Positions 51,023 to 59,682 of a stretch of 64,000 nucleotides of DNA are shown one piece after another. The stretch lies in the NCBI GenBank assembly GCA_937876375.1, contig CALEHY010000002.1, positions 1 through 64,000 of the forward strand, read 5' to 3'. Below the pieces are notes generated by a model that worked only from the letters and a program-made list of their open reading frames with translations, was not told the DNA's origin and did no database searches. The first letter of the stretch is position 1. Each line of letters begins with the position of its first letter. Source of the stretch: an uncultured Clostridia bacterium (lineage in GTDB: Bacteria; Bacillota; Clostridia; Oscillospirales; Acutalibacteraceae). The position numbers were made by a program, and so were the translations under genes.

Positions 51023-54000
51023 TTATTTTACTGTAACAGTAACCTTTGCTGAGGTACCGTTCTTTGCGAATACACGGATTACACATGTACCCTTGCCAAC
51101 AGCTGTAATCTTGCCGTTTGCATCAACAGTAGCTACTGCCTTGTTTGATGAACGATATCTCTTTTCTGCAGCGTGAGAATCGCTAATGTGCTTCTTATTA
51201 GGATTCTTGTATGTTACAGTTGCCTTAATAGTTGAGGTCTTGCCAACATTAAGTGCAACAGTATCCTTTGCTACAGTTACCTTTGTTGAGTTAGTATACT
51301 TTAGGCTCTTGCCACCAACAACGTGGCCAACAATAGTCTTACCGAACTCAACCTTCTGACCATCAACAACCTTGTATGCTACTACATAAGCCTTCATATT
51401 CTTTGTGAGGTCAATGTTCTTGCCATCGAGCTTTGTGAATGTGTAGGTTCTTGTGTCAGCACCCTTGATAGTCTTGATGAGCTTTGCCTTGTTGTCCTTG
51501 CCACAGTATGCAGCATATACCATGTAGCCATCAGCATCAGCTACCTTGCCCCATTTAACAGTTACATCCTTTGTTGATGAGCTAACTGCAAATGCAGAGT
51601 CGAGCTTTGTTGAGTTGTTGTATCTAACAGCTGAGGTAATAGGAAGTCTAGCGATTTTTTCATTATAGCTATCACCACAAGTGCAGGTGTATGTTCTAAC
51701 ACCAGTAGCAGAATATGTAGCCTTCTTTGTTACCTTTGAGGTGTAGTGGTGACCAGTTGCTGTGCCCTCGTCTGTGATAGTGCTTGTTGCACCACACTCG
51801 TAGTCACAAGCTGCTGTCTTTGTGCCATCCTCTGTACAAGTTGCATTCTCGTCAGAAACATAATCTGTGTAGCTATGCTGAGCATAAGTGCCGTAGCTTG
51901 CGCCACAAGACTGACAAATTGCAAGTACCTGACATGTAGCAGAGCCACCAGCGTGAGTATGGTCTGCAATGTTCATAATCTTAACAGCACCATTGTCAAC
52001 GATGAACATCTTTGTTGCATCGTCTGACTTAAGAGCCTTTAGAGTATCAAGAGTTGCACCCTCTGCGATAATTGTATCTGTTTCAGCAGAAAGTGTTACA
52101 CCGATTTCTGCATCCTCTGTTAATGCTGTTTCTTCATCAAGTACGATTGTAGCACCATAAACCTCAACATTGTTTGCGATGCCATTGCCTTCGTTTTCAG
52201 TGCCGAGGTTTTCGTCAAGCACGTTGTCCTTGATTACAACAGAGCCACCGATATAAAGTGTTGAGCCATCATTATCAATAGCACCACCATTATTTTTAGC
52301 AGTATTGTCAGTGAATGTACCACCAGTAATTGTTGCAACAGAACCATAATAATTTTCAATAGCACCACCATAACCGGATTTGTTACCAGTAAATGTACCA
52401 CCAGTGATTGTTAATACAGTATCCTTACCAACATTGTTAATAGCACCACCTTGACCGTATGCAATGTTATTAGTGAATGCACCACCATTGATAGTTAATG
52501 TTCCACCATTATGAATAGCACCACCATTATCGACTGTGTTGCCAGTGAATGTACCACCATTAATAGTTAATGTTCCATCATTATAGATAGCACCACCATA
52601 TGTTCGAGAGTTATTTACACTGAAATAACCAGTACCACCAGTGATAACACCCTCGTTATCGGTTGAGTCGTTAATAACAAGCTCTGCACCTTCATTTACA
52701 AAAAAGATAAAGTCACCAATGATATTATCATCTTTTGCACCATCAAGAGTGTGTCCGTTAAGGTCGATAACTACCTTTTGACCATTTAAAATAGAAATGC
52801 CCTGCTGACTTGGTGCTCTTGTGTAATCCTTTGTTAGCTTAACCTCTGTACCATCATACTTTAGGTCTTTTGCAAGTGTAGCAAAGTCTGGAGCGATGAT
52901 GTCCTTGATATCCTCAAGAGCCTTTGCCTTAATATCGTTTACATCTTCAACAGTTTCTGCAGAGTCGATTTCTTGCTTTGCATGTTCAGCAATCATATGA
53001 GCGTCTTCGCTTTCGCTATCGGCAACATATGCATCAATAGCAGCCTTTGCATCTGCCTTTGCTGCTTGTAATTTCTTAGCTTCGTTTACAGCGCTACATA
53101 CTGTGCAAGTGAATCTTGCATCACCAGTTGTGCCATAAGTATGGTTAGCTGTGTCCTTCTTTAGAGTATTATGCTCACAAGTTGCAGCGTACCAGTGCTG
53201 ATTTTCGTCTGATGACCAAGTTGTAGCATAAGTATGACCAAGTGGGTTACCAACAGAAACAGTCTTTGTATCGCTAACTGCAGTACAGTTGTCGCACTGT
53301 ACCTTGTATGTTGATGCTGCCAAACAGCTTGCACTAGCAACTAACTGATTAGAAGCCTTTGTTGTAAAGCTGTGAGGAGCTGGATTGCCAACAGGAACTG
53401 TCTTTACTGTGTCAACTGCAGTACAGTTATCACATTTTACATAATATGTTGCAGCAGCTGTACAAGTTGCATCAGTTGCCTTTGTTGTTGAAGCAGTTGT
53501 GTTAAAGCTATGGCTAGCTAATTCGCCATAAGATGCACCACAAGTTGAGCAAACTGCCTGTGTTGTGCAAGTAGCTGTGCCACCTGAGTGGTTAGCTAAT
53601 GAGTCTTTTTCTGTTGTGTGCTCACATGTTGCAGCGTGCCAGTGCTGAGTTGTATCTGATGACCACTCTGTTGCAAATGTGTGAGTGTGAGCTGAGTGTG
53701 AGCCAGTGTGACCTACTGTTTGAACGCAAGATGCAAAAGGACTACCTGCATTTTTACATGGTCCTTCTTCTGCTTTACATTTTGTACAGTATGAGCCATT
53801 ATAGTATCTATTGCTATGACCACATGTTGCACATTTGCCACAAGCTGAATTTGGGTCAAATGCACAGTACTCACAAACTGAAGCTCCATCATAAAAGTGG
53901 TTTGTATGGACTTCGTCAAGTGCAAATTCGGATTCAGCAGTAGAGAAGAATTTGCCTCCATTGCTAACACTAGTAATTGAATCAGCCATAGCTTCGATAG

Positions 54001-55222
54001 CATCAACAGTATCGTCATAGCCTTTTGCGATACATGAATAGCCATCGGTAACATCAAGCAACTGCATGCAATTCTTACCCTCTATAAATGCAAGGATTTG
54101 CTCAACATAAGTTGGTCCTGCAGGTGCTGAACATGGGTAAAAGCCTCCATCCCAATAGTACCATCCTTCAATATCTGCTCCATTGGTTTCAAAAGAAGAT
54201 ACAGCAGTTGCCATTGGAGAACCATCGTACATGTTGTCATAACTAGTTGAGTCATAAAACAAACGACCCTCTACATTTCCATTATCGTTACCATAAATTA
54301 CACCAGTAGCATAAAAATGTTCTACGCCTGAGTGCTGGCAACCATCATGCACATATGAAGTAGGCCATGAGCTTGTGTCAGGTCCAGTAGGTGCAGGTGT
54401 GAATGTAACTGTATAAGCACCGGCATAATTAATAGCTACGCTTGCAATATTTTCGTCTTCATCAAGTGTAATTGCTACTATGTAATTACCATAAGTGGTT
54501 TCACCTTCGATAGTGTAAACAGAGCCTTCTTGTGAATATTCAGGAGCCTCCATATCACTAACAAGACTATCAAGTGAATCAAAATCAGTATTCGCAAGAT
54601 ATTCTTTTAGTGTTGCGCCCCATGCTTCACTATATAAATCTTCAGCAACAGCGTCAACCTTTGAAACGATAGTATCTACCCATTCAGGTGTAGAATCTTC
54701 AACGCATTCGATATAAGTTCCATCATTTGATGGACTTGCAATATATATCTTACCATTACCTACAGCAATATCATTATCAAATGAAGTTTTACTCATTGAT
54801 TTTAATGTTGAACCAACTTTCCATTTGCCAGTATTGTCATCATATGTATATTGCTTGCATTTTAAGCTTTTTCCAGTAGAAGGTATACTATCAATTGTAT
54901 AGTGTGTTGCAGTCATTTTACTGCAATGGTGTACTTCTGGATAATTCAATGGACCATTTGTGCCTTCGACAGCTTGCATCCAAGCTAATCCAGAGCATGC
55001 AGGTGTTCCACCACATTCTGAACAAGCACCTATTACACTAGCACTGTTACCTATCGCTGCACCACTCGCCTGTGTGTGTGAAGATTCAGTATGCTTACAA
55101 ATTTCGCATTTACCATCATCTAAAGATGCAAATGCAGTAATCATACCAGTTGGGATTAGCGATAGTACCATCAATATTGATAGGACAATGCTAATCAGTT
55201 TTTTTGATAATTTTTTTGTCAT
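51023..55222 (-). CDS. Large secreted surface protein with Cys-rich modules, beta-helix and Ig-like end
   Basis: 1399 residues with a signal peptide (about 1-32, ending ITAFA). The first half has many CxxC pairs (CEICKH, CSECGG, CEYC, CGKCATCGH, CTKCK), then three or so modules with CDNCTAVDTVKTVPVGN and HTYATTWSSDENQHWYAATC. A charged helix follows (about 710-770), then a right-handed beta-helix (about 800-1000) with repeats such as GGTFTGNTVDNGGAI. More Cys modules and an Ig-like Big_2 domain at the C-terminus (SSNKAVATVDANGKITAVGKG) end it. No LPxTG or membrane anchor is present. Probable adhesin or matrix protein. Divergent from a regulator. Confidence 0.8.
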   Translation of the reverse strand: MTKKLSKKLISIVLSILMVLSLIPTGMITAFASLDDGKCEICKHTESSHTQASGAAIGNSASVIGACSECGGTPACSGLAWMQAVEGTNGPLNYPEVHHCSKMTATHYTIDSIPSTGKSLKCKQYTYDDNTGKWKVGSTLKSMSKTSFDNDIAVGNGKIYIASPSNDGTYIECVEDSTPEWVDTIVSKVDAVAEDLYSEAWGATLKEYLANTDFDSLDSLVSDMEAPEYSQEGSVYTIEGETTYGNYIVAITLDEDENIASVAINYAGAYTVTFTPAPTGPDTSSWPTSYVHDGCQHSGVEHFYATGVIYGNDNGNVEGRLFYDSTSYDNMYDGSPMATAVSSFETNGADIEGWYYWDGGFYPCSAPAGPTYVEQILAFIEGKNCMQLLDVTDGYSCIAKGYDDTVDAIEAMADSITSVSNGGKFFSTAESEFALDEVHTNHFYDGASVCEYCAFDPNSACGKCATCGHSNRYYNGSYCTKCKAEEGPCKNAGSPFASCVQTVGHTGSHSAHTHTFATEWSSDTTQHWHAATCEHTTEKDSLANHSGGTATCTTQAVCSTCGASYGELASHSFNTTASTTKATDATCTAAATYYVKCDNCTAVDTVKTVPVGNPAPHSFTTKASNQLVASASCLAASTYKVQCDNCTAVSDTKTVSVGNPLGHTYATTWSSDENQHWYAATCEHNTLKKDTANHTYGTTGDARFTCTVCSAVNEAKKLQAAKADAKAAIDAYVADSESEDAHMIAEHAKQEIDSAETVEDVNDIKAKALEDIKDIIAPDFATLAKDLKYDGTEVKLTKDYTRAPSQQGISILNGQKVVIDLNGHTLDGAKDDNIIGDFIFFVNEGAELVINDSTDNEGVITGGTGYFSVNNSRTYGGAIYNDGTLTINGGTFTGNTVDNGGAIHNGGTLTINGGAFTNNIAYGQGGAINNVGKDTVLTITGGTFTGNKSGYGGAIENYYGSVATITGGTFTDNTAKNNGGAIDNDGSTLYIGGSVVIKDNVLDENLGTENEGNGIANNVEVYGATIVLDEETALTEDAEIGVTLSAETDTIIAEGATLDTLKALKSDDATKMFIVDNGAVKIMNIADHTHAGGSATCQVLAICQSCGASYGTYAQHSYTDYVSDENATCTEDGTKTAACDYECGATSTITDEGTATGHHYTSKVTKKATYSATGVRTYTCTCGDSYNEKIARLPITSAVRYNNSTKLDSAFAVSSSTKDVTVKWGKVADADGYMVYAAYCGKDNKAKLIKTIKGADTRTYTFTKLDGKNIDLTKNMKAYVVAYKVVDGQKVEFGKTIVGHVVGGKSLKYTNSTKVTVAKDTVALNVGKTSTIKATVTYKNPNKKHISDSHAAEKRYRSSNKAVATVDANGKITAVGKGTCVIRVFAKNGTSAKVTVTVK

Positions 55223-55505
55223 TAAAATTCCTCCTTGGAAATTTTTTCAAAATTTCAATTAAAAATTGAGAATTGAAAATTGAGAATTTAGGGTGAGCTG
55301 TCTCGGCTCCCGCCTCGGTCGGTGCTTCTGCTTACGCAGAGGTGTCCACCGGACACCCGCACCCCCTACCGTTCATTGTTCACTTATAATATTTCAACTA
55401 TTAATTTATCATTTATATTTATTCTTGACAAGGTCCATTTGGAACTAATTTTGTGCCATTTTTTGCGTATTTTGGGTGGTTTTTATAACAAAATATCAAA
55501 AAAGT
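55223..55505. repeat. Intergenic region with GC-rich palindromic repeat
   Basis: A tandem AT-rich motif (AAAATTGAGAATTGAAAATTG, with breaks) at about 55259-55290 leads into a GC-rich block at about 55290-55372. Its core is the palindrome GGTGTCC-ACC-GGACACC. Its base composition is unlike the surroundings. No gene is seen. The promoter of the regulator gene begins at 55507. Confidence 0.5.
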
Positions 55506-55506
55506 A

Positions 55507-55535
55507 TTGAATTTACGGGCGTTTTATACTATTAT
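55507..55535 (+). promoter_or_regulatory. Promoter of the two-domain regulator
   Basis: TTGAAT (55507-55512), 17-base spacer, TATTAT (55530-55535), about 40 bases before the ATG. Confidence 0.5.
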
Positions 55536-55574
55536 GTATATATAACAGAAAAATGCAAAATGAGGGACAAATTT

Positions 55575-56759
55575 ATGGAATATATCACTACAAAAGAGGC
55601 ATCTGCCAAGTGGGGCATATCCACAATTCGTATTACTGTCCTTGCTAATGAAGGACGAATCCCTGGCGCACAACAACTTGGAAGGAGATGGCTAATCCCT
55701 GCAACAGCTACAAAACCACAGGAGCTAAAGCCAAATCGTACCAACTCTGCCAAGAAAAAGGATAAGGCAGAGGATGATTTTTTCTTTCCGTTATACCACT
55801 TTAGATCAGACTGGATCTACATAAAAGAAAACGAGCTAACAGAACAACAGCAACGACTTTTGTCGGCTGAGAGTGCTGTGCTGGAATGTCGTTTTGATGA
55901 CGCATATCAGATGCTTGAGGATATCATGCAGGCTCCTGATGATATCAATACAGAAATCGGCTGTCTATGGAATGCTGGAATATGCTGTGTTGCACTAAAC
56001 AGACCTGAGGATTACAGCAAAATCTTTCTTCGTCTGCAGATGATTTTGTCAAATGATATCCCTCATCGTGATGATTTGATGGCTATTCTTGATTCATTAA
56101 AAACCTACACACAAACTCTGTCGACCGTCGCAAACGAATACATTTACAACACAGATGCCCACGAGCTATGTCTGCCACTAGAATGCCTGCTTGCAGGATA
56201 CTCACAGCTATCCAAGGAAGCGATAAAGCCACACTCGACTGATGCAAATCTTTTGGAGCTGAATCTTCGACTAATAAAGAACACTGGTGCTGTTATCGTG
56301 GCAGAATTCTTGCATCTATATATGGTAGGCATATATTATCTACAAAATGATATGTCAAAGGCAGAAAAGCACGCAAAAATCGCTATTAGGATTGCGTACG
56401 AAAACAAATACTATTTGCCACTGGCTACATATTATCAATATTTTGCCCCAGTTCTAGCACCTATCCTCAAGGAGTTCCCAGAGGATTTTCAAAATCATTG
56501 TATCGAGCTTGTATCAAGCTATGAGGATAATTCCAACGCCTTTTTCTCCATTGTGGATGAATACAGCGCTGTATTGAAGCTGAAGGATACGGATTTTCCT
56601 TATATCTATGCTGTTATAATGAACTTGTCCAATAACGAAATAGCTGAAAGAATGGGAATATCTACTCGAACTGTTAAGCGCAAGCTAGAAACGATATTAA
56701 AAACGCTTAATGTCAGCAGCAAAAAAGAGCTAAAGGATTTCTTAAAGAACAATATTTAG
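55575..56759 (+). CDS. Transcriptional regulator with excisionase-like and LuxR-type DNA-binding domains
   Basis: 394 residues. The N-terminus (1-50, YITTKEASAKWGISTIRITVLANEGRIPGAQQLGRRWLIP) is a MerR/excisionase-type helix-turn-helix. The C-terminus (about 340-394, LSNNEIAERMGISTRTVKRKLETILKTLNVSSKKEL) is a LuxR/GerE helix-turn-helix. The middle is helical and TPR-like (CRFDDAYQMLEDIM and following). Two DNA-binding ends in one protein are unusual. It is divergent from the surface-protein gene, its likely target. The ATG at 55575 with GAGGG is preferred over earlier starts. Confidence 0.8.
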   Translation: MEYITTKEASAKWGISTIRITVLANEGRIPGAQQLGRRWLIPATATKPQELKPNRTNSAKKKDKAEDDFFFPLYHFRSDWIYIKENELTEQQQRLLSAESAVLECRFDDAYQMLEDIMQAPDDINTEIGCLWNAGICCVALNRPEDYSKIFLRLQMILSNDIPHRDDLMAILDSLKTYTQTLSTVANEYIYNTDAHELCLPLECLLAGYSQLSKEAIKPHSTDANLLELNLRLIKNTGAVIVAEFLHLYMVGIYYLQNDMSKAEKHAKIAIRIAYENKYYLPLATYYQYFAPVLAPILKEFPEDFQNHCIELVSSYEDNSNAFFSIVDEYSAVLKLKDTDFPYIYAVIMNLSNNEIAERMGISTRTVKRKLETILKTLNVSSKKELKDFLKNNI

Positions 56760-56853
56760 CCTACAATTTTGCATGACGAGGATAGATACATCCTTATATC
56801 AGCAACAGCGACCAAGTTGTTTTATGATAAAATGGTATCGATGAGGTGATGAA

Positions 56854-57486
56854 ATGATAGATATCAACAACGACAGCAGAATACTGTTCATCGGTGACAG
56901 CATTACTGATATAAAGTTCAACACAAGATTTCACTACAAGCTAAAGGGTAGAAAGGTCTACGCCCTAAATGTTGGCAAAGCAATAAAAAAGAAATATCCA
57001 AAGGCACAGATTTTTTACAGAGGAATCGCAAGCAACAGAACATATCATGTATATGACAGGCTGACAAAGGACTGTATCAATCTAAAGCCAAATGTGATAG
57101 TAATGCTGATAGGAGTTAATGATGCTTGGGAGAACTATGTACCAGAGCAGTATCCACCGTTAAAGCGTCCAATGGAGCCTCATCTAAAGGAGATATACAG
57201 AAGAATTAATGCAGAGCTAGATAATGTCGAGATGATATTCCTACTACCATTTATGATAGACACCATGGAAGAAAAGCTACCATTTCACAAGGTATTAGAC
57301 GAATACAGAGAGGTGCTAAAGAACTATGCACAGCAGAATAATGCTGACATAATCGACCTACAGGAGCTATTCTACGAGGTGCAGAAAACCGTTGAGCCAA
57401 AGGCTCTTGCGACTGATGGAATACACCCTACAAACCTAGGGCACAGATATATTTCTGACGAAATAATAAAGCACCTGAATATTTAA
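56854..57486 (+). CDS. SGNH/GDSL-family hydrolase
   Basis: 210 residues, no signal peptide. The four family blocks are present: block I FIGDSITD with the catalytic Ser, block II Gly in RGIASNRT, block III GVNDAW, and block V DGIHPTNLGH with the Asp-His pair. These are esterases or lipases acting on acylated or acetylated sugars and other esters; the substrate is unknown. ATG start with GAGGTGAT. A terminator follows. Confidence 0.88.
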   Translation: MIDINNDSRILFIGDSITDIKFNTRFHYKLKGRKVYALNVGKAIKKKYPKAQIFYRGIASNRTYHVYDRLTKDCINLKPNVIVMLIGVNDAWENYVPEQYPPLKRPMEPHLKEIYRRINAELDNVEMIFLLPFMIDTMEEKLPFHKVLDEYREVLKNYAQQNNADIIDLQELFYEVQKTVEPKALATDGIHPTNLGHRYISDEIIKHLNI

Positions 57487-57512
57487 TAGAACAAAACAAG
57501 ACCATATTTCCA

Positions 57513-57550
57513 TTAAGACTAGCATAGTGATACATATGCTAGTCTTTTTT
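57513..57550 (+). terminator. Terminator after the SGNH hydrolase gene
   Basis: AAGACTAGCAT and ATGCTAGTCTT pair around a loop of about ten bases, followed by six T. Confidence 0.85.
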
Positions 57551-57559
57551 AACTTTTAT

Positions 57560-57587
57560 TTGCCATATTCGTTTTATGTGTTATAAT
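57560..57587 (+). promoter_or_regulatory. Promoter of the DUF2156 gene
   Basis: TTGCCA (57560-57565), 16-base spacer, TATAAT (57582-57587), about 30 bases before the ATG. Confidence 0.65.
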
Positions 57588-57616
57588 AATAAGGATAACA
57601 TTGTATGGAGTAAAAT

Positions 57617-58501
57617 ATGACTTTTAGCAAATTAGAGTACAACGACATAGACAAGGTCAAGGGTGACCTATACGGACACGCACCAAGCTGGGCTAATGAT
57701 TTTACCATCACTGGTCTGTTCATGTGGCGTGATTATCTAAATGTTTATGTGGCATACGAGGATGACGGAACATATATTTATCAGCTAGTTGATGGAGTGT
57801 ATCTATTCTATCCCCCACTATGTGAGGACAAGCATGCTGGATACAAAAAAATCATTAACTACTGTATGAATAATGATTTGAAATACGGATTTTATCCACT
57901 AGACAGAGCCGATTTGGCAATACTGGATGAAAATGGTCTAGTGTACGAGGTTGAGGAAAGCGACAACTACAACGACTACCTGCATCATGTAAAGGATTTG
58001 GCGAGATTTAGAGGCAAGCGTTTTCACACTCTAAAGAATCATGTTAGACAATTTGAAAAGAGATATCCTGGATTCAAATTTGCCAGAATTACTGATGAAA
58101 ACATTGGCAAAATCAAGGAATTTATGCAGAGATATGCTGATGAAAAAGCAAATGAGGAGCTAGATGCCACCGAGAGCGAGGAGCTAGTAAAGATAGGTGA
58201 AATCCTAGACGATATCAGTGCATACAATATGATAGGACACTGCATTTTTGTCGATGGAGAGGTAGCTGGATTCGAGCTAGGTGAAATCGTTGGCGAAATG
58301 TATTTCTCCCATATTCAAAAGGCCAACAGAGAGTACGCTGGAGTGTACCCAGAGCTAGTAAACATGGTGTCAAACGAGCTAATTGGCAAGGCAAAATATA
58401 TCAACCGTGAGGAAGATTTGGGCAATGAGGGGCTTAGATTTTCCAAGCTAAAATATCGACCATTCGACTTTGTAAAAAAATGTATGGTATTCGTAAAATA
58501 A
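57617..58501 (+). CDS. DUF2156 family protein (GNAT-like acyltransferase fold)
   Basis: 294 residues, no membrane helices. It resembles the C-terminal catalytic domain of lysyl-phosphatidylglycerol synthases and related DUF2156 proteins, two GNAT-like halves. Segments are GHAPSWANDFTITGLFMWRDYLNV, the FRGKRFHTLKNHVRQFEKRYPG region, VDGEVAGFELGEIVGEMYFSHIQKANREYAGVYPELV, and INREEDLGNEGLRFSKLKYRP near the end. Such proteins may move an aminoacyl group from tRNA to a lipid or peptide. A tRNA-Arg gene follows immediately, though the link is probably chance. Confidence 0.8.
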   Translation: MTFSKLEYNDIDKVKGDLYGHAPSWANDFTITGLFMWRDYLNVYVAYEDDGTYIYQLVDGVYLFYPPLCEDKHAGYKKIINYCMNNDLKYGFYPLDRADLAILDENGLVYEVEESDNYNDYLHHVKDLARFRGKRFHTLKNHVRQFEKRYPGFKFARITDENIGKIKEFMQRYADEKANEELDATESEELVKIGEILDDISAYNMIGHCIFVDGEVAGFELGEIVGEMYFSHIQKANREYAGVYPELVNMVSNELIGKAKYINREEDLGNEGLRFSKLKYRPFDFVKKCMVFVK

Positions 58502-58503
58502 TA

Positions 58504-58580
58504 CTGCCCATAGCATAACTGGATAATGCACCAGATTCCGATTCTGACGATTGCAGGTTCAAATCCTGTTGGGTGGGCCA
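58504..58580 (+). tRNA. tRNA-Arg (CCG)
   Basis: The acceptor arm CTGCCCA pairs with TGGGTGG (two G-T pairs); discriminator G and an encoded CCA follow. The D stem is GCAT/ATGC, the loop TTCCGAT gives anticodon CCG (Arg, codon CGG), and the T arm is GCAGG-TTCAAAT-CCTGT. It begins two bases after the DUF2156 stop. Confidence 0.92.
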
Positions 58581-58585
58581 ACAAA

Positions 58586-58614
58586 AAAGCTAGTAACGAT
58601 ATGTTACTAGCTTT
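58586..58614. terminator. Bidirectional terminator shared by tRNA-Arg and comF
   Basis: AAGCTAGTAAC pairs with GTTACTAGCTT around a five-base loop, with A-rich and T-rich flanks. The stem overlaps the last codons and stop of comF on the other strand. Confidence 0.75.
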
Positions 58615-59308
58615 TCTTATTTCTAATAGCAAATGTAGCAGCGTAGACAGACTCTGCACCATAAATCTTTAGAACATAGGCACAGTGGCTGATCGTAGCG
58701 CCAGTCGTCTTTACATCATCGATGATAAGAATTTTCTTGTTCTCGATATCCTCATCATTAATGATATCGAACGCACCAAAGACATTACCACGACGATATT
58801 TTGCAAGAGTTTTGCGCTGTGGAGGAGTATTGAACACCTTTTTTAGCGTTGGTTTATATTTTAGTCCAAGCTCCTTGGCAACAGTCTTTGCAAGCAAGCT
58901 GGACTGGTTATATCCTCGACGATAGTTCCTACGAGCAGTAAGTGGAACAGCTGTGACGAAATCGAAATCAATATCGTCATATCGCTCCTTAACAGTATTA
59001 GCAATCTGTCGTCCCATAGGATTCGCAAGTTCTGGTCGGTTGTAAAACTTTAGTCGATGCACAGCCTTTACAACATTTTCGTCATATGTAAATGGTGCAA
59101 CGATAGCGTCGTATGATGGCTTATGACGAGCAGATTTGCACTCGCAATCCTTCTTCATTCTGCCACATTTGAAACACACCTCACCCAGAATGGGAGTGTT
59201 ATGAGTACAAGCCTCACAAATCCTATCACTAATAGGTACAACCTCGCCACAAATCTCACAACGACGAGGATAAATCATATATTTGACAAAATCCAGACAA
59301 GTGCTCAT
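58607..59308 (-). CDS. comF: ComF family phosphoribosyltransferase-like protein
   Basis: 233 residues. An N-terminal zinc-ribbon with four Cys pairs (CEIC, CEAC, CFKCGRMKKDCEC) precedes a phosphoribosyltransferase-like domain with motif ILIIDDVKTTGAT. ComF is needed for DNA uptake in naturally competent bacteria, probably in handling single strands in the cytosol. It overlaps comEA by four bases (ATGA). Last gene of the ftsK-ygiQ-comEA-comF operon. Confidence 0.92.
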   Translation of the reverse strand: MSTCLDFVKYMIYPRRCEICGEVVPISDRICEACTHNTPILGEVCFKCGRMKKDCECKSARHKPSYDAIVAPFTYDENVVKAVHRLKFYNRPELANPMGRQIANTVKERYDDIDFDFVTAVPLTARRNYRRGYNQSSLLAKTVAKELGLKYKPTLKKVFNTPPQRKTLAKYRRGNVFGAFDIINDEDIENKKILIIDDVKTTGATISHCAYVLKIYGAESVYAATFAIRNKKS

Positions 59309-59682
59309 ACAGTTAGATATGGCGACAGCTGTTGATACTTTGAGTCGCCTATCCCCTTTATATTTTTGATTTGGGACACAGAGGTATATCCACCTATCTC
59401 ATCACGATAGGATATAATCTGCAATGCTGTTTTTTCACCAACGCCATCGAGTGAGGCCAAGTCCTCGACAGTGGCTGTGTTCAAATTAACCACCATTGAT
59501 TTTGCACCAGTGGTAGTGTCGTCTGATGATGAATCATACGAATACTCTGTATGTGGAACAGTCGCTGTATCATCGGTTACATATGGCTTTGGTCCACTAA
59601 GGGTTAGATACAGAACAACACCTGCGACCAACAACAGTGCTATACCGATAAGTATTGAGGTATGTCGAGATGAGTCCTTCAT
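59305..59682 (-). CDS. comEA: ComEA-like helix-hairpin-helix DNA-binding protein
   Basis: 125 residues. One N-terminal membrane helix (about 9-30), a Ser/Thr/Asp-rich linker, then two helix-hairpin-helix motifs (LNTATVEDLASLDGVGEKTALQIISYR and IKNIKGIGDSKYQQLSPYL). ComEA binds incoming DNA on the outer face of the membrane. The SLBB domain found in longer forms is absent. It starts one base inside the ygiQ stop (TAATG). Confidence 0.88.
   Translation of the reverse strand: MKDSSRHTSILIGIALLLVAGVVLYLTLSGPKPYVTDDTATVPHTEYSYDSSSDDTTTGAKSMVVNLNTATVEDLASLDGVGEKTALQIISYRDEIGGYTSVSQIKNIKGIGDSKYQQLSPYLTV

Noticed and set aside
52100..52650. CRISPR-like repeats within the surface-protein gene
   Set aside because: The repeats are imperfect, in frame, and encode the GG-TFTGN beta-helix turns.
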